A DNA stretch of 64,000 bases from Nematostella vectensis (lineage: Eukaryota > Cnidaria > Anthozoa > Actiniaria > Edwardsiidae): NCBI RefSeq assembly GCF_932526225.1, contig NC_064046.1:14707408-14771407 (forward strand). The letters run 5' to 3'. The position numbers and the translations under genes were made by a program. Position 1 is the first letter of the stretch. Every line of letters begins with the position of its first letter. Positions 23,808-35,033 of the stretch are shown piece after piece. Under the pieces are notes generated by a model, which saw only the letters and a list, made by a program, of their open reading frames with translations, was not told where the DNA came from and made no database searches.

Positions 23808-25808
23808 AAAGAAAACAAACACAACAGAGACCCCCACCAACAATTTTGATTTTTTTTTACTTTCCTTTAAAGGGGAAGTGTCATGTTTAAGAGATTTGCA
23901 ATAGCTCTAGAGCCCTGACACAATGAACTTCAGTGAAATTTTAATACTGACTTTTGAGCGTTTGGTACATGTGGGAGACTTTAAACAAAACAAAAAAAAT
24001 GACCACAAACTGTCAATCAACATAGTTTTCAATATAATATTGCATATTATTTAATAAGGTATTGAAAGCTTTTAAAAAGTTCAACTGTTTGTAGACACTA
24101 AAAAGCTTACAATAAACACTGACTCCAGACATGCGCAGTACTATGCTGCTACCCCTTTAAAGTAAAATACAGCTTTACTTAGTCAGCGTAGACAATATTG
24201 CGGATTTTGTCAATATTCTAATATGAATATGTCAATATTCTCCCCCCTTACGTCTTTATTTCTATTTATTTTATGCTTTTCACATGATACCAAAACAGCG
24301 TCTTTTTTCTTCGCTAATTTGATGTCATGTACACAATAAAAGAGATGCGCCCGTGCGCATGGCGAGTCCCCAAGGGACCCAAGACGCCCAAATAGACCTC
24401 TATTTTTTGTCATCCACAATCTCGGCGAGCTGTGCGTGGCGTAACCGTATTACAGGCCTGGGATCCTGGTTATTGTCCTCCCCATTAATGCGCGGGTTGG
24501 GATAACCTTGCAATAGTGTTGTACAGCATATTCGCTCGGAAATATCGGTGCTTGGGGCCTTCGGGTTCTTTACAGCCTTCCGTAAAAGCCTTGTGCTGCC
24601 ATACCGATTGGGTAATCCGTATGTATGGTTTCCGTTTTGTTCTTCAGACCGGGTTCGATCCCAGGCCAATGGGCTTTTTTTTTTATTCGTTTTCTTTCTT
24701 TGTGCTTGACCCCCCTAATCCTGATTGGTTTTGCGCAAAAATAATAAAAAAAAGTGAGTTTGCAAAATAAGCTTGCTGGATTTATTGATTATATGTATTC
24801 AATTTGTTCCTAGGAAGTTAACAAAAACACAAAGCAAAGAGTTTGAGGAAGTAAACAAGTATGTGAACTTTAATGTTCTATTTAAAGGGGTGCATTTTGT
24901 ACAGGGAAGCATACATAGAATGCTTAACTGGTGGAGAGGGAAGAGGTAAAAGTTTATTGAGCATAATTTCAACAATAGCAGGGGGAAGAGAGGGGCACTC
25001 TCTTCATACAATATTGCAGTTGTTACCTATTATTAAATAAGTTTGTAACATGTCTTTGTTTATTAAGCAAGGTTTATTTCTGAGACAAGCAAATTCAAGT
25101 AAGGCTGTTGAAATAACAGGTGAGTGTTAAAAGAACAAAAATTATCTGATTAGAAAACTACTGTAGATTCCTTTGCACCAAAATAAGAACCAACTTAATT
25201 TTGTTTGTTATTTATGAGGAACGAGATGAGCTCTACAAGGCCAAGAAGAAATATGTATTGCTCATCTAAATTATACAAGTAAATAATAATATTGAAAAAG
25301 AATTACTGTAAGTAATTAGAGTGGTTTTCATTAACCCGTGAAACAAAGTGTGATAGTTAAACGGTAATAGATAGTAAAACACAAAAAAGAACAATAGAAT
25401 CAGATCACAACAAAGTGTAATACGCTAAAGCGTAGTTCACGGGTTAATGAAGGTTTTGACATTTCAACCTTACATCCACATGAAAGTAATGCCTAATATC
25501 GAGTGCCCTACAGTAAGTGTTTTGCAGTCAAGTTGTTTTCTTTTAGTAGGTAAAAAATTATTCTAAATAATAGTAATCATAGCTATGGTCACCACTTACA
25601 CATATAGAACTTGTAATGAAAAGGAAAAAAAAATATATATATATGCAGTCAAATAACAGAATTGCATGATAACCTTGAATATATTGAATAAAGGACTGCA
25701 AAAAAACATCTTTTGTACTAGTTGCTTGAATTGACCCTTGGCTATTTTTAGCTAAATTCCCCTCCCCCTCTAAAAAAGAAAATAATAATAATAATAGAAC
25801 AAAACTAA
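23808..25808 (+). repeat. Satellite unit 13
   Basis: Full-length unit with the B-box-like motif at 24652-24662. It shares AAGGTTTATTTCTG and AAAAGAACAAAAATT (about 25070-25145) only with unit 21. The higher-order duplication begins in its right part, between about 25.36 and 25.65 kb. Confidence 0.95.
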
Positions 25809-27064
25809 AAAGAAAACAAACACAACAGAGACCCCCACCAACAATTTTGATTTATTTTACTTTCCTTTAAAGGGGGAGTGTCATGTTTAAGAGATTTGCA
25901 ATAGCTCTAGAGCCCTGACACAATGAACTTCAGTGAAATTCTAATACTGACTTATGAGCTTTTGGTATATGTGGGATACTTTAAACAAAACAAAAAAAAT
26001 GACCACAAACTGTCCATTAACATAGTTTTCAATATAATATTGCATATTATTTAATAAGGTATTGACAGCTTTTAAAAAGTTCAACTGTTTGTAGACACTT
26101 CAAAGCCTACAATAAACACTGACTCCAGACATGCGCAGTATTATGCTGCTGCCCCTTTAAAGTAAAATACAGCTTTACTTAGTCAGCGTAGACAATATTG
26201 CGGATTTTGTCAATATTCTAATATGAATATGTCAATATTCTCCTCCCTTACGTCTTTATTTCTATTTATTTTATGCTTTTCACATGATACCAAAACAGCG
26301 TCTTTTTTCTTCGCTAATTTGATGTCATGTACACAATGAAAGAGATGCGCCCGTGCGCATGGCGAGTCCCCAAGGGACCCAAGACGCCCAAATAGACCTC
26401 TATTTTTTGTCATCCACAATCTCGGCGAGCTGTGCGTGGCGTAACCGTATTACAGGCCTGGGATCCTGGTTATTGTCCTCCCCATTAATGCGCGGGTTGG
26501 GATAACCTTGTTAGAGTGTTGTACAGCATATTCGCTCGGAAATATCGGTGCTTGGGGCCTTCGGGTTCTTTACAGCCTTCCGTAAAAGCCTTGTGCTGCC
26601 ATACCGATTGGGTAATCCGTATGTATGGTTTCCGTTTTGTTCTTCAGACCGGGTTCGATCCCAGGCCAATAGGCTTTTATTTTAATTCGTTTTTTTTTCT
26701 TTGTGCTGGACCCCCTTAATCCTGATAGGTTTTACGCAAAAATAATAAAAAAAAGTGAGTTTGCAAAATAAGCTTGCTAGATTTATTGATTATATGTATT
26801 CAATTTGTTCCTAGGAAGTTAACAAAAAACACAAAGCAAAGAGTTTGAGGAAGTAAACAAGTATGTGAACTTTAATGTTCTATTTGAAGGGGTGCATTTT
26901 GTACAGGGAAGCATACATAGAATGCTTAACTGGTGGAGAGGGAAGAGGTAAAAGTTTATTGAGCATAATTTCAACAATAGCAGGGGGAAGAGAGGGGCAC
27001 TCTCTTCATACAATATTGCAGTTGTTACCTATTATAAAATAAGTTTGTAACATGTCTTTGTTTA

Positions 27065-27069
27065 TTAAG
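27065..27069. repeat. Left TTAAG target-site duplication, insertion copy 1
   Basis: TTAAG abuts the left terminus and is repeated at 30232-30236. Uninterrupted units have one TTAAG at this position (in TTTATTAAGCAAGG), so the duplication was made on insertion. The exact length is ambiguous between 4 and 5 bp, depending on where the terminal repeat is taken to start. Confidence 0.8.
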
Positions 27070-27100
27070 CAGTGCCGTACATTACTATTTTTGGTTATAT
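27070..27100. repeat. Left terminal inverted repeat, copy 1
   Basis: This 31-bp end pairs with 30201-30231 at 28 positions. Mismatches are at terminal positions 7, 9 and 17; the inner 14 bases (ATTTTTGGTTATAT) match perfectly. Confidence 0.88.
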
Positions 27101-27706
27101 CGATTTACCTACTTATTATGCAAATATTTAAAATGGCCGCGCGGATTTTGAAACTTGAATTTGTTTTGTTAGCGAGACGTCGCATCGCAAAAATCGACCA
27201 AAACAGCAAAATATCCTGCTCTATACCAAGTTTGATATTTGATTGATGAGTTCCTGTGCTCGAAAGTAAAATATCTTTTGGGAAACCTTTTCAAATTGAG
27301 CGCTTTCATTGGAGACTGCCGTAAAATCAAACTCTCTTGGTAATGTTTACGTTCAGAAAAAGAGAAATATGAGTGTGATGGACCAAATTCTACGGCTTAG
27401 GACCTTGACAGGACTAAACTAGGATAAATGAGGATCATGGCATGCTAAAACAATTTTAACCACAAGCCGAAACGAGTGCCCACAGGGTATGGTAAACGTT
27501 GAGAAGAGCGGAGGTTGAATCGTGAGGACGAAAGTGCGAGTCAAGGCCCAACGTCTATACAACAGGGAAAAATCGCCGAAGAATAGGTATGAAAATTTGT
27601 GTCAACATTTAGCCGAAAAGCATTTTACCCTACCCTTGTCTCTCGGGGGCTCGCTTCTTATCATTCTTTAGGTAAATGTCTTGCCCTGCGACCACCACAA
27701 CAACAT

Positions 27707-27720
27707 GGGGGGGGGGGGGG
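27707..27720. repeat. G14 homopolymer in insertion copy 1
   Basis: Fourteen consecutive G residues. The second copy has 16 at 34878-34893. It is slippage-prone, and its length may include sequencing error. Confidence 0.9.
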
Positions 27721-27860
27721 TGGGCACTCTAGCTGTAAACATGACTGTTGGTTCCGACAGATACGAACATTTTATGCCCCCAAAAGAATGGAACCGCGCC
27801 ACCCCTAAGAATATACCTGCATCTGAACTCTATACCCAAAACTCCACCAAGAATAGATAG

Positions 27861-28330
27861 CCCCCCCCCCCTTTCCCCCAAAAAAGTAACCCAGATCTGA
27901 GTTCTATTCGTAAAACATACAAAAGCTTGAAAATTGCCAGTCCCGTAAAAAAGTTTTAGAAGGAAAATTTGCTTATCAAATTTAATTTATTTTTATTCCC
28001 TTTTATAAAAAAGAACTCTATCCTTCTCACCTCCAAGGCCCTAGTCATAAAACCCGGTACAATTTTACTTCCTTGACTTCGCACCTTGTGTGAGCACACC
28101 ACATGTGACATGCCCTCAGTCATCACAATCTCACTCCCCTTATAATGCATTTCTCAACCTTTAATTTTACACTCTATGCCTTTTCCTATTTGTCTGCACA
28201 CACCATAAAATAGCCCTAATTGAGTAAGCGCATTACATAGCCACTCAAACCAGTGCCCCCTCTAAAATCTAATGCTAGAGGGGCATATGTTAAAATAAGC
28301 ATTTGCGATAAGAACTTTTTGATGAATTAG
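27861..28330. repeat. Internal degenerate module 1 of insertion copy 1
   Basis: Starts with a C11 run, then CTGAGTTCTAT, a TATCAAAT...TTTTATAAAAAAG block, CCAAGGCCCTAGT and GTGCCCCCTCTA, and ends with AATAAGCATTTGCGATAAG. The same ordered motifs recur in the next two modules, so this is an old internal tandem expansion. Confidence 0.7.
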
Positions 28331-28725
28331 CCCCCCCTACTCATCCTCAAAAATACCCAAACCTGAGTTCTATACATAAAATATACCAAGCATAGGAAAC
28401 TTACCTCCCAAATAAATAACCAAACCTAAATTCTATAGCCCAGGCATACAAAATCTTGCTATAAGGGAGCTCTCAGATTTGCTTATTAAATAAAATCAAT
28501 TTTATTTCAATTTTTATAAAAAAGACAACAAACTCTGTGCAATAGGCACTGAGATAAAAAATGCTCCTGAAGTATCACCAAATATAAATATTTATTTTCC
28601 ATACAGTATGATATCTATGACTGCACAATCATAGAATCTCCAAGGCCTAGTAATCAAACCTGGTAAAAAGAAGGGCATAATATGCTAAAATAAGCATTTG
28701 TGATAAGGACTTTTTGTCAAATTAG
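28331..28725. repeat. Internal degenerate module 2 of insertion copy 1
   Basis: Starts with C7, then CCTGAGTTCTATACATAAA, a TATTAAATAAAATC block, AAGTATCACCAAATAT and AAGGCCTAGTAATCAAACC, and ends with AATAAGCATTTGTGATAAGG. It lacks the GTGCCCCCTCTA part seen in modules 1 and 3. Confidence 0.7.
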
Positions 28726-29519
28726 CCCCCCCCCCCCCCCCCAAAAAAAATACCCAAACATGAGTTCTATACATAAAATATACCAAGTATAGAAAATTAC
28801 CTCCTAAACAATTACTCAACCTATCTAACCTAACTAGGTTTAGTTAGGTCCTAACCTAACCTATATACTCCAAACATATAAATTCTTAATATCACTATAG
28901 TTTTAGAGGGGAGCTTCAACACTCAGACTTGCCTATCAAATCAAATCAATTTAATTCCCTTTTTATAAAAAAAAAGACTCTTTGCGCATATAATAGAAAC
29001 TGGCGAGAAAAAAAATAAGCCTGAAGTATCACCAAATATGAATAGATATTTTCCATATGATATCTGCTCTAGTGAAGCTTGGAGCCTCTGGTACCCAGGG
29101 TATGACTATACTCCCATTCTCCTATTATCTCCAAGCCTAGTAATCAAACATGGTACAAGTTTACTTCATCTTCATAACCTGTGTCAGCACCCCCAATTAG
29201 ACATACCCTTAGTCACCACCCCTTTGCCCTTACCATGCCTTTTCCTCACCCTAGTGCCTATGCCTTTTTCCATTTGTCTGCACACACAATGAAATACCCG
29301 GTTTGTGTCACAAAACTTCCATTTTTTAATAAAATGAATCATGATGAAAACAGAGCTGGATACAAGTCCTTTAGGGGTGGTTCTGACACTGAGGTATACA
29401 TACACCCCTCATTGAATAAGCACATTACATAGCCCCTTAAACAAGTGCCCCCTCTAGAATCCATTTATAAAAAAAAGCCATAATGTGAGCATTTGTGGTA
29501 AGGACTTTTTTACAACAAG
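28726..29519. repeat. Internal degenerate module 3 of insertion copy 1
   Basis: Starts with C17 and repeats TGAGTTCTATACATAAA, a TATCAAATCAAATC block, AAGTATCACCAAATAT, AAGCCTAGTAATCAAAC and GTGCCCCCTCTAGAA, and ends with GAGCATTTGTGGTAAGG. It is longer than modules 1 and 2. Its small frames are identical in copy 2 only because the DNA is nearly identical, which says nothing about coding. Confidence 0.7.
28828..28849. repeat. CCTAAC-type 9-bp inverted repeat
   Basis: ACCTAACTA-GGTT-TAGTTAGGT is a perfect hairpin, followed by CCTAACCTAACC. The motif resembles degenerate telomere-like or simple CCTAA repeats but is short and interrupted. It is retained in the second insertion copy. Confidence 0.6.
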
Positions 29520-30200
29520 TAATAGCAAAGTAATGCAGCAATGAATAATGACTGCCATCACTGAGATTTACTGAGCATAGCAAATCTATTTATTCCAGGA
29601 TCAAATATAAACATTTAAACAGTACTTTCATGTAGTGTCTTTAAATTGCATACAATAAACAGTGACTCGCGGCCAATCTGTATACGATTTAGCTTCATTT
29701 TTTTTTATGAGACTCGCTGCCATTCTGTATAAGATTCATTTTAGTTTCAATATCTCAGCTAAATTTTTTCTTGGAGTGTCTTCATTCCGAGTGCGAAAGC
29801 AAGATAAATCCAGGGAAATTTTGTGCATTTGTATGACTTGATGAAACGTACAACTAGATAATTGGTGATCAATGTTATAGCCTGCTAGCAGTGGCTTACC
29901 CTTCCGCTTTCAATACAGTACGATTCGGTGAAGTCGTAAAAATAACCCTGCAAATGAGGTCTGTTGCCGATGAGAAACAACACAAATAGGGTATATATGA
30001 CGCACTGAGTCGGTGAAATCCCTGCTTAAACAGATAAGAAGAAATCACTGCTAGCAGAGAGTTAAAAAGCGGCGTTCAACATGATTTTCCCGATTCAACG
30101 GAACCGCCATTTTGTTTTCACACTCTGAGTTGAGGCGTGTCTGCGTGAGACTGGGCATAGTAATACTCATCTCTGATTGGTTAATTAGATTGTTTATCAA

Positions 30201-30231
30201 ATATAACCAAAAATGGTAATGTTCCGCACTG
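30201..30231. repeat. Right terminal inverted repeat, copy 1
   Basis: Inverse of 27070-27100 with three mismatches, ending CGCACTG. It is followed immediately by the TTAAG duplicate and the resumption of the satellite unit. Confidence 0.88.
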
Positions 30232-30236
30232 TTAAG
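30232..30236. repeat. Right TTAAG target-site duplication, copy 1
   Basis: Second copy of the TTAAG found at 27065-27069. It continues into CAAGGTCTATTTC, the normal continuation of the satellite unit. Confidence 0.8.
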
Positions 30237-30977
30237 CAAGGTCTATTTCTGAGACAAGCAAACTCAAGTAAGGCTGTTGAAATAACAGGTGAGTGTTAAA
30301 AGAAAAACAATTATCTGATTAGAAAACTACTGTAGATTCCTTTGCACCAAAATAAGAACAAACTTCATTTTGTTCGTTATTTATGTTGAACGAGATGAGC
30401 TCCACAAGACCAAGAAGAAATATGTATTGCTCATCTAAATTATACAATTAAATAATAATATTAAAAAAGAATTACTGTAAGTAATTAGAGTGGTTTTCAT
30501 TAACCCGTGAAACAAAGTGTGATAGTTAAATGGTAATAGTTAGTAAAACACAAAAAAGAACAATAGAATCAGATCACAACAAAGTGTAATACGCTAAAGC
30601 GTAGTTCACGGGTTAATGAAGGTTTTGACATTTCAACCTTACATCCACATGAAAGTAATGCCTAATATCGAGTGCCCTACAGTAAGTGTTTTGCAGTCAA
30701 GTTGTTTTCTTTTAGTAGGTAAAAAATTATTCTAAATAATAGTAATCATAGCTATGGTCACCACTTACACATATAGAACTTGTAATGAAAAGAAAGAAAA
30801 AAAATATATATATGCAGTCAAACAACAGAATTGCATGATAACCTTGAATATATTGAATAAGGGACTGCAAAAAAACATCTTTTGTACTAGTTGCTTGAAT
30901 TGACCCTTGGCTATTTTTAGCTGAATTCCCCTCCCCCTCTAAAAAAGAAAATAATAATAATAATAGAACAAAACTAA

Positions 30978-32978
30978 AAATAAAACAAACACCACAGAGA
31001 CCCCCACCAACAATTTTGATTTTTTTTTACTTTCCTTTAAAGGGGGAGTGTCATGTTTAAGAGATTTGCAATAGCTCTAGAGCCCTGACACAATGAACTT
31101 CAGTGAAATTCTAATACTGACTTATGAGCTTTTGGTACATGTGGGAGACTTTAAACAAAACAAAAAAAATGACCACAAACTGTCAATTAACATAGTTTTC
31201 AATATAATATTGCATATTATTTAATAAGGTATTGACATCTTTTAAAAAGTTCAACTGTTTGTAGACACTTAAAAGCCTACAATAAACACTGACTCCAGAC
31301 ATGCGCAGTACTATGCTGCTGCCCCTTTAAAGTAAAATACAGCTTTACTTAGTCAGCGTAGACAATATTGCGGATTTTGTCAATATTCTAATATGAATAT
31401 GTCAATATTCTCCCCCCTTACGTCTTTATTTCTATTTATTTTTTGCTTTTCACATGATACCAAAACAGCGTCTTTTTTCTTCGCTAATTTGATGTCATGT
31501 ACACAATAAAAGAGATGCGCCCGTGCGCATGGCGAGTCCCCAAGGGACCCAAGACGCCCAAATAGACCTCTATTTTTTGGCATCCACAATCTCGGCGAGC
31601 TGTGCGTGGCGTAACCGTATTACAGGCCTGGGATCCTGGTTATTGTCCTCCCCATTAATGCGCGGGTTGGGATAACCTTGCAAGAGTGTTGTACAGCATA
31701 TTCGCTCGGAAATATCGGTGCTTGGGGCCTTCGGGTTCTTTACAGCCTTCCGTAAAAGCCTTATGCTGCCATACCGATTGGGTAATCCGTATGTATGGTT
31801 TCCGTTTTGTTCTTCAGACCGGGTTCGATCCCAGGCCAATGGGCTTTTTTTTAAATTCGTTTTTTTTTCTTTGTGCTGGACCACTTAATCCTGATAGGTT
31901 TTGCGCAAAAATAATAAAAAAAGTGAGTTTGCAAAAAAAGCTTGCTAGATTTATTGATTATATGTATTCAATTTGTTCCTAGGAAGTTAACAAAAAACAC
32001 AAAGCAAAGAGTTTGAGGAAGTAAACAAGTATGTGAACTTTAATGTTCTATTTGAAGGGGTGCATTTTGTACAGGGAAGCATACATAGAATGCTTAACTG
32101 GTGGAGAGGGAAGAGGTAAAAGTTTATTGAGCATAATTTCAACAATAGCAGGGGGAAGAGAGGGGCACTCTCTTCATACAATATTGCAGTTGTTACCTAT
32201 TATAAAATAAGTTTGTAACATGTCTTTGTTTATTAAGCAAGGTCTATTTCTGAGACAAGCAAACTCAAGTAAGGCTGTTGAAATAACAGGTGAGTGTTAA
32301 AAGAAAAACAATTATCTGATTAGAAAACTACTGTAGATTCCTTTGCACCAAAATAAGAACAAACTTCATTTTGTTTGTTATTTAAGAGGAACGAGATGAG
32401 CTCTACAAGGCCAAGAAGAAATATGTATTGCTCATCTAAATTATACAATTAAATAATAATATTAAAAAAGAATTACTGTAAGTAATTAGAGTGGTTTTCA
32501 TTAACCCGTGTAACAAAGTGTGATAGTTAAATGGTAATAGTTAGTAAAACACAAAAAAGAACAATAGAATCAGATCACAACAAAGTGTAATACGCTAAAG
32601 CGTAGTTCACGGGTTAATGAAGGTTTTGACATTTCAACCTTACATCCACATGAAAGTAATGCCTAATATCGAGTGCCCTACAGTAAGTGTTTTGCAGTCA
32701 AGTTGTTTTCTTTTAGTAGGTAAAAAATTATTCTAAATAATAGTAATCATAGCTATGGTCACCACTTACACATATAGAACTTGTAATGAAAAGAAAGAAA
32801 AAATATATATATATGCAGTCAAATAACAGAATTGCATGATAACCTTGAATATATTGAATAAAGGACTGCAAAAAAACATCTTTTGTACTAGTTGCTTGAA
32901 TTGACCCTTGGCTATTTTTAGCTAAATTCCCCTCCCCCTCTAAAAAAGAAAATAATAATAATAATAGAACAAAACTAA
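30978..32978 (+). repeat. Satellite unit 15
   Basis: Full-length unit with the B-box-like motif at 31822-31832. Variants CACCACAGAG, GACATCTTTT, CCTTATGCTG, GGACCACTTAATCC and CCCGTGTAAC are shared with unit 17, one higher-order period (7.17 kb) away. CCCGTGTAAC puts a mismatch in the inverted-repeat module. The higher-order junction lies in this unit, between about 32.53 and 32.75 kb. Confidence 0.95.
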
Positions 32979-34235
32979 AAAGAAAACAAACACAACAGAG
33001 ACCCCCACCAACAATTTTGATTTATTTTACTTTCCTTTAAAGGGGGAGTGTCATGTTTAAGAGATTTGCAATAGCTCTAGAGCCCTGACACAATGAACTT
33101 CAGTGAAATTCTAATACTGACTTATGAGCTTTTGGTATATGTGGGATACTTTAAACAAAACAAAAAAAATGACCACAAACTGTCCATTAACATAGTTTTC
33201 AATATAATATTGCATATTATTTAATAAGGTATTGACAGCTTTTAAAAAGTTCAACTGTTTGTAGACACTTAAAAGCCTACAATAAACACTGACTCCAGAC
33301 ATGCGCAGTATTATGCTGCTGCCCCTTTAAAGTAAAATGCAGCTTTACTTAGTCAGCTTAGACAATATTGCGGATTTTGTCAATATTCTAATATGAATAT
33401 GTCAATATTCTCCCCCCTTACGTCTTTATTTCTATTTATTTTATGCTTTTCACATGATACCAAAACAGCGTCTTTTTTCTTCGCTAATTTGATGTCATGT
33501 ACACAATGAAAGAGATGCGCCCGTGCGCATGGCGAGTCCCCAAGGGACCCAAGACGCCCAAATAGACCTCTATTTTTTGTCATCCACAATCTCGGCGAGC
33601 TGTGCGTGGCGTAACCGTATTACAGGCCTGGGATCCTGGTTATTGTCCTCCCCATTAATGCGCGGGTTGGGATAACCTTGCAAGAGTGTTGTACAGCATA
33701 TTCGCTCGGAAATATCGGTGCTTGGGGCCTTCGGGTTCTTTACAGCCTTCCGTAAAAGCCTTGTGCTGCCATACCGATTGGGTAATCCGTATGTATGGTT
33801 TCCGTTTTGTTCTTCAGACCGGGTTCGATCCCAGGCCAATAGGCTTTTTTTTTAATTCGTTTTTTTTTTCTTTGTGCTGGACCCCCTTAATCCTGATAGG
33901 TTTTACGCAAAAATAATAAAAAAAAGTGAGTTTGCAAAATAAGCTTGCTAGATTTATTGATTATATGTATTCAATTTGTTCCTAGGAAGTTAACAAAAAA
34001 CACAAAGCAAAGAGTTTGAGGAAGTAAACAAGTATGTGAACTTTAATGTTCTATTTGAAGGGGTGCATTTTGTACAGGGAAGCATACATAGAATGCTTAA
34101 CTGGTGGAGAGGGAAGAGGTAAAAGTTTATTGAGCATAATTTCAACAATAGCAGGGGGAAGAGAGGGGCACTCTCTTCATACAATATTGCAGTTGTTACC
34201 TATTATAAAATAAGTTTGTAACATGTCTTTGTTTA

Positions 34236-34240
34236 TTAAG
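34236..34240. repeat. Left TTAAG target-site duplication, copy 2
   Basis: TTAAG abuts the left terminus and recurs at 37402-37406, as in copy 1. Confidence 0.8.
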
Positions 34241-34271
34241 CAGTGCCGTACATTACTATTTTTGGTTATAT
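34241..34271. repeat. Left terminal inverted repeat, copy 2
   Basis: Identical to the left terminus of copy 1 and matching 37371-37401 in inverted orientation with three mismatches. Confidence 0.88.
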
Positions 34272-34877
34272 CGATTTACCTACTTATTATGCAAATATTC
34301 AAAATGGCCGCGCGGATTTTGAAACTTGAATTTGTTTTGTTAGCGAGACGTCGCATCGCAAAAATCGACCAAAACAGCAAAATATCCTGCTCTATACCAA
34401 GTTTGATATTTGATTGATGAGTTCCTGTGCTCGAAAGTAAAATATCTTTTGGGAAACCTTTTCAAATTGAGCGCTTTCATTGGAGACTGCCGTAAAATCA
34501 AACTCTCTTGGTAATGTTTACGTTTAGAAAAAGAGAAATATGAGTGTGATGGACCAAATTCTACGGCTTAGGACCTTGACAGGACTAAACTAGGATAAAT
34601 GAGGATCATGGCATGCTAAAACAATTTTAACCACAAGCCGAAACGAGTGCCCACAGGGTATGGTAAACGTTGAGAAGAGCGGAGGTTGAATCGTGAGGAC
34701 GAAAGTGCGAGTCAAGGCCCAACGTCTATACAACAGGGAAAAATCGCCGAAGAATAGGTATGAAAATTTGTGTCAACATTTAGCCGAAAAGCATTTTACC
34801 CTACCCTTGTCTCTCGGGGGCTCGCTTCTTATCATTCTTTAGGTAAATGTCTTGCCCTGCGACCACCACAACAACAT

Positions 34878-34893
34878 GGGGGGGGGGGGGGGG
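34878..34893. repeat. G16 homopolymer in insertion copy 2
   Basis: Counterpart of the G14 run of copy 1, two bases longer. Confidence 0.9.
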
Positions 34894-35033
34894 TGGGCAC
34901 TCTAGCTGTAAACATGACTGTTGGTTCCGACAGATACGAACATTTTATGCCCCCAAAAGAATGGAACCGCGCCACCCCTAAGAATATACCTGCATCTGAA
35001 CTCTATACCCAAAACTCCACCAAGAATAGATAG

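Larger units (their letters stand above)
27070..30231. mobile_element. Non-autonomous DNA transposon with 31-bp TIRs, copy 1
   Basis: The 3,162-bp insertion interrupts the satellite and begins CAGTGCCGTACATTAC. Its right end is the imperfect inverse (28 of 31 positions match). It is flanked by TTAAG duplications. Subterminal AAAATGGC near 27132 is inverted as GCCATTTT near 30106. The interior has no frame longer than about 84 codons and no recognisable transposase, so it would need enzyme in trans. It contains poly-G and poly-C runs, three degenerate internal modules and a 48-bp-offset direct repeat (29664-29743). CAGTG termini occur in hAT-like families, but the duplication is not 8 bp; TTAA-targeting families are the alternative. 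The superfamily is left open. Confidence 0.85.
25809..30977 (+). repeat. Satellite unit 14, interrupted by a 3.16-kb insertion
   Basis: The left part runs to 27069 and the right part resumes at 30232. The B-box-like motif is at 26652-26662. Diagnostic variants TGATTTATTTTAC, GCAGTATTATGC and CACAATGAAAG are shared with unit 16, its counterpart in the second higher-order block. Removing the insertion and one TTAAG copy restores an ordinary unit. Confidence 0.95.

Noticed and set aside
29038-29292. 84-codon frame in the transposon as a transposase fragment
   Set aside because: It has no recognisable catalytic motif or domain. Its identity in the second insertion copy only reflects recent DNA duplication.
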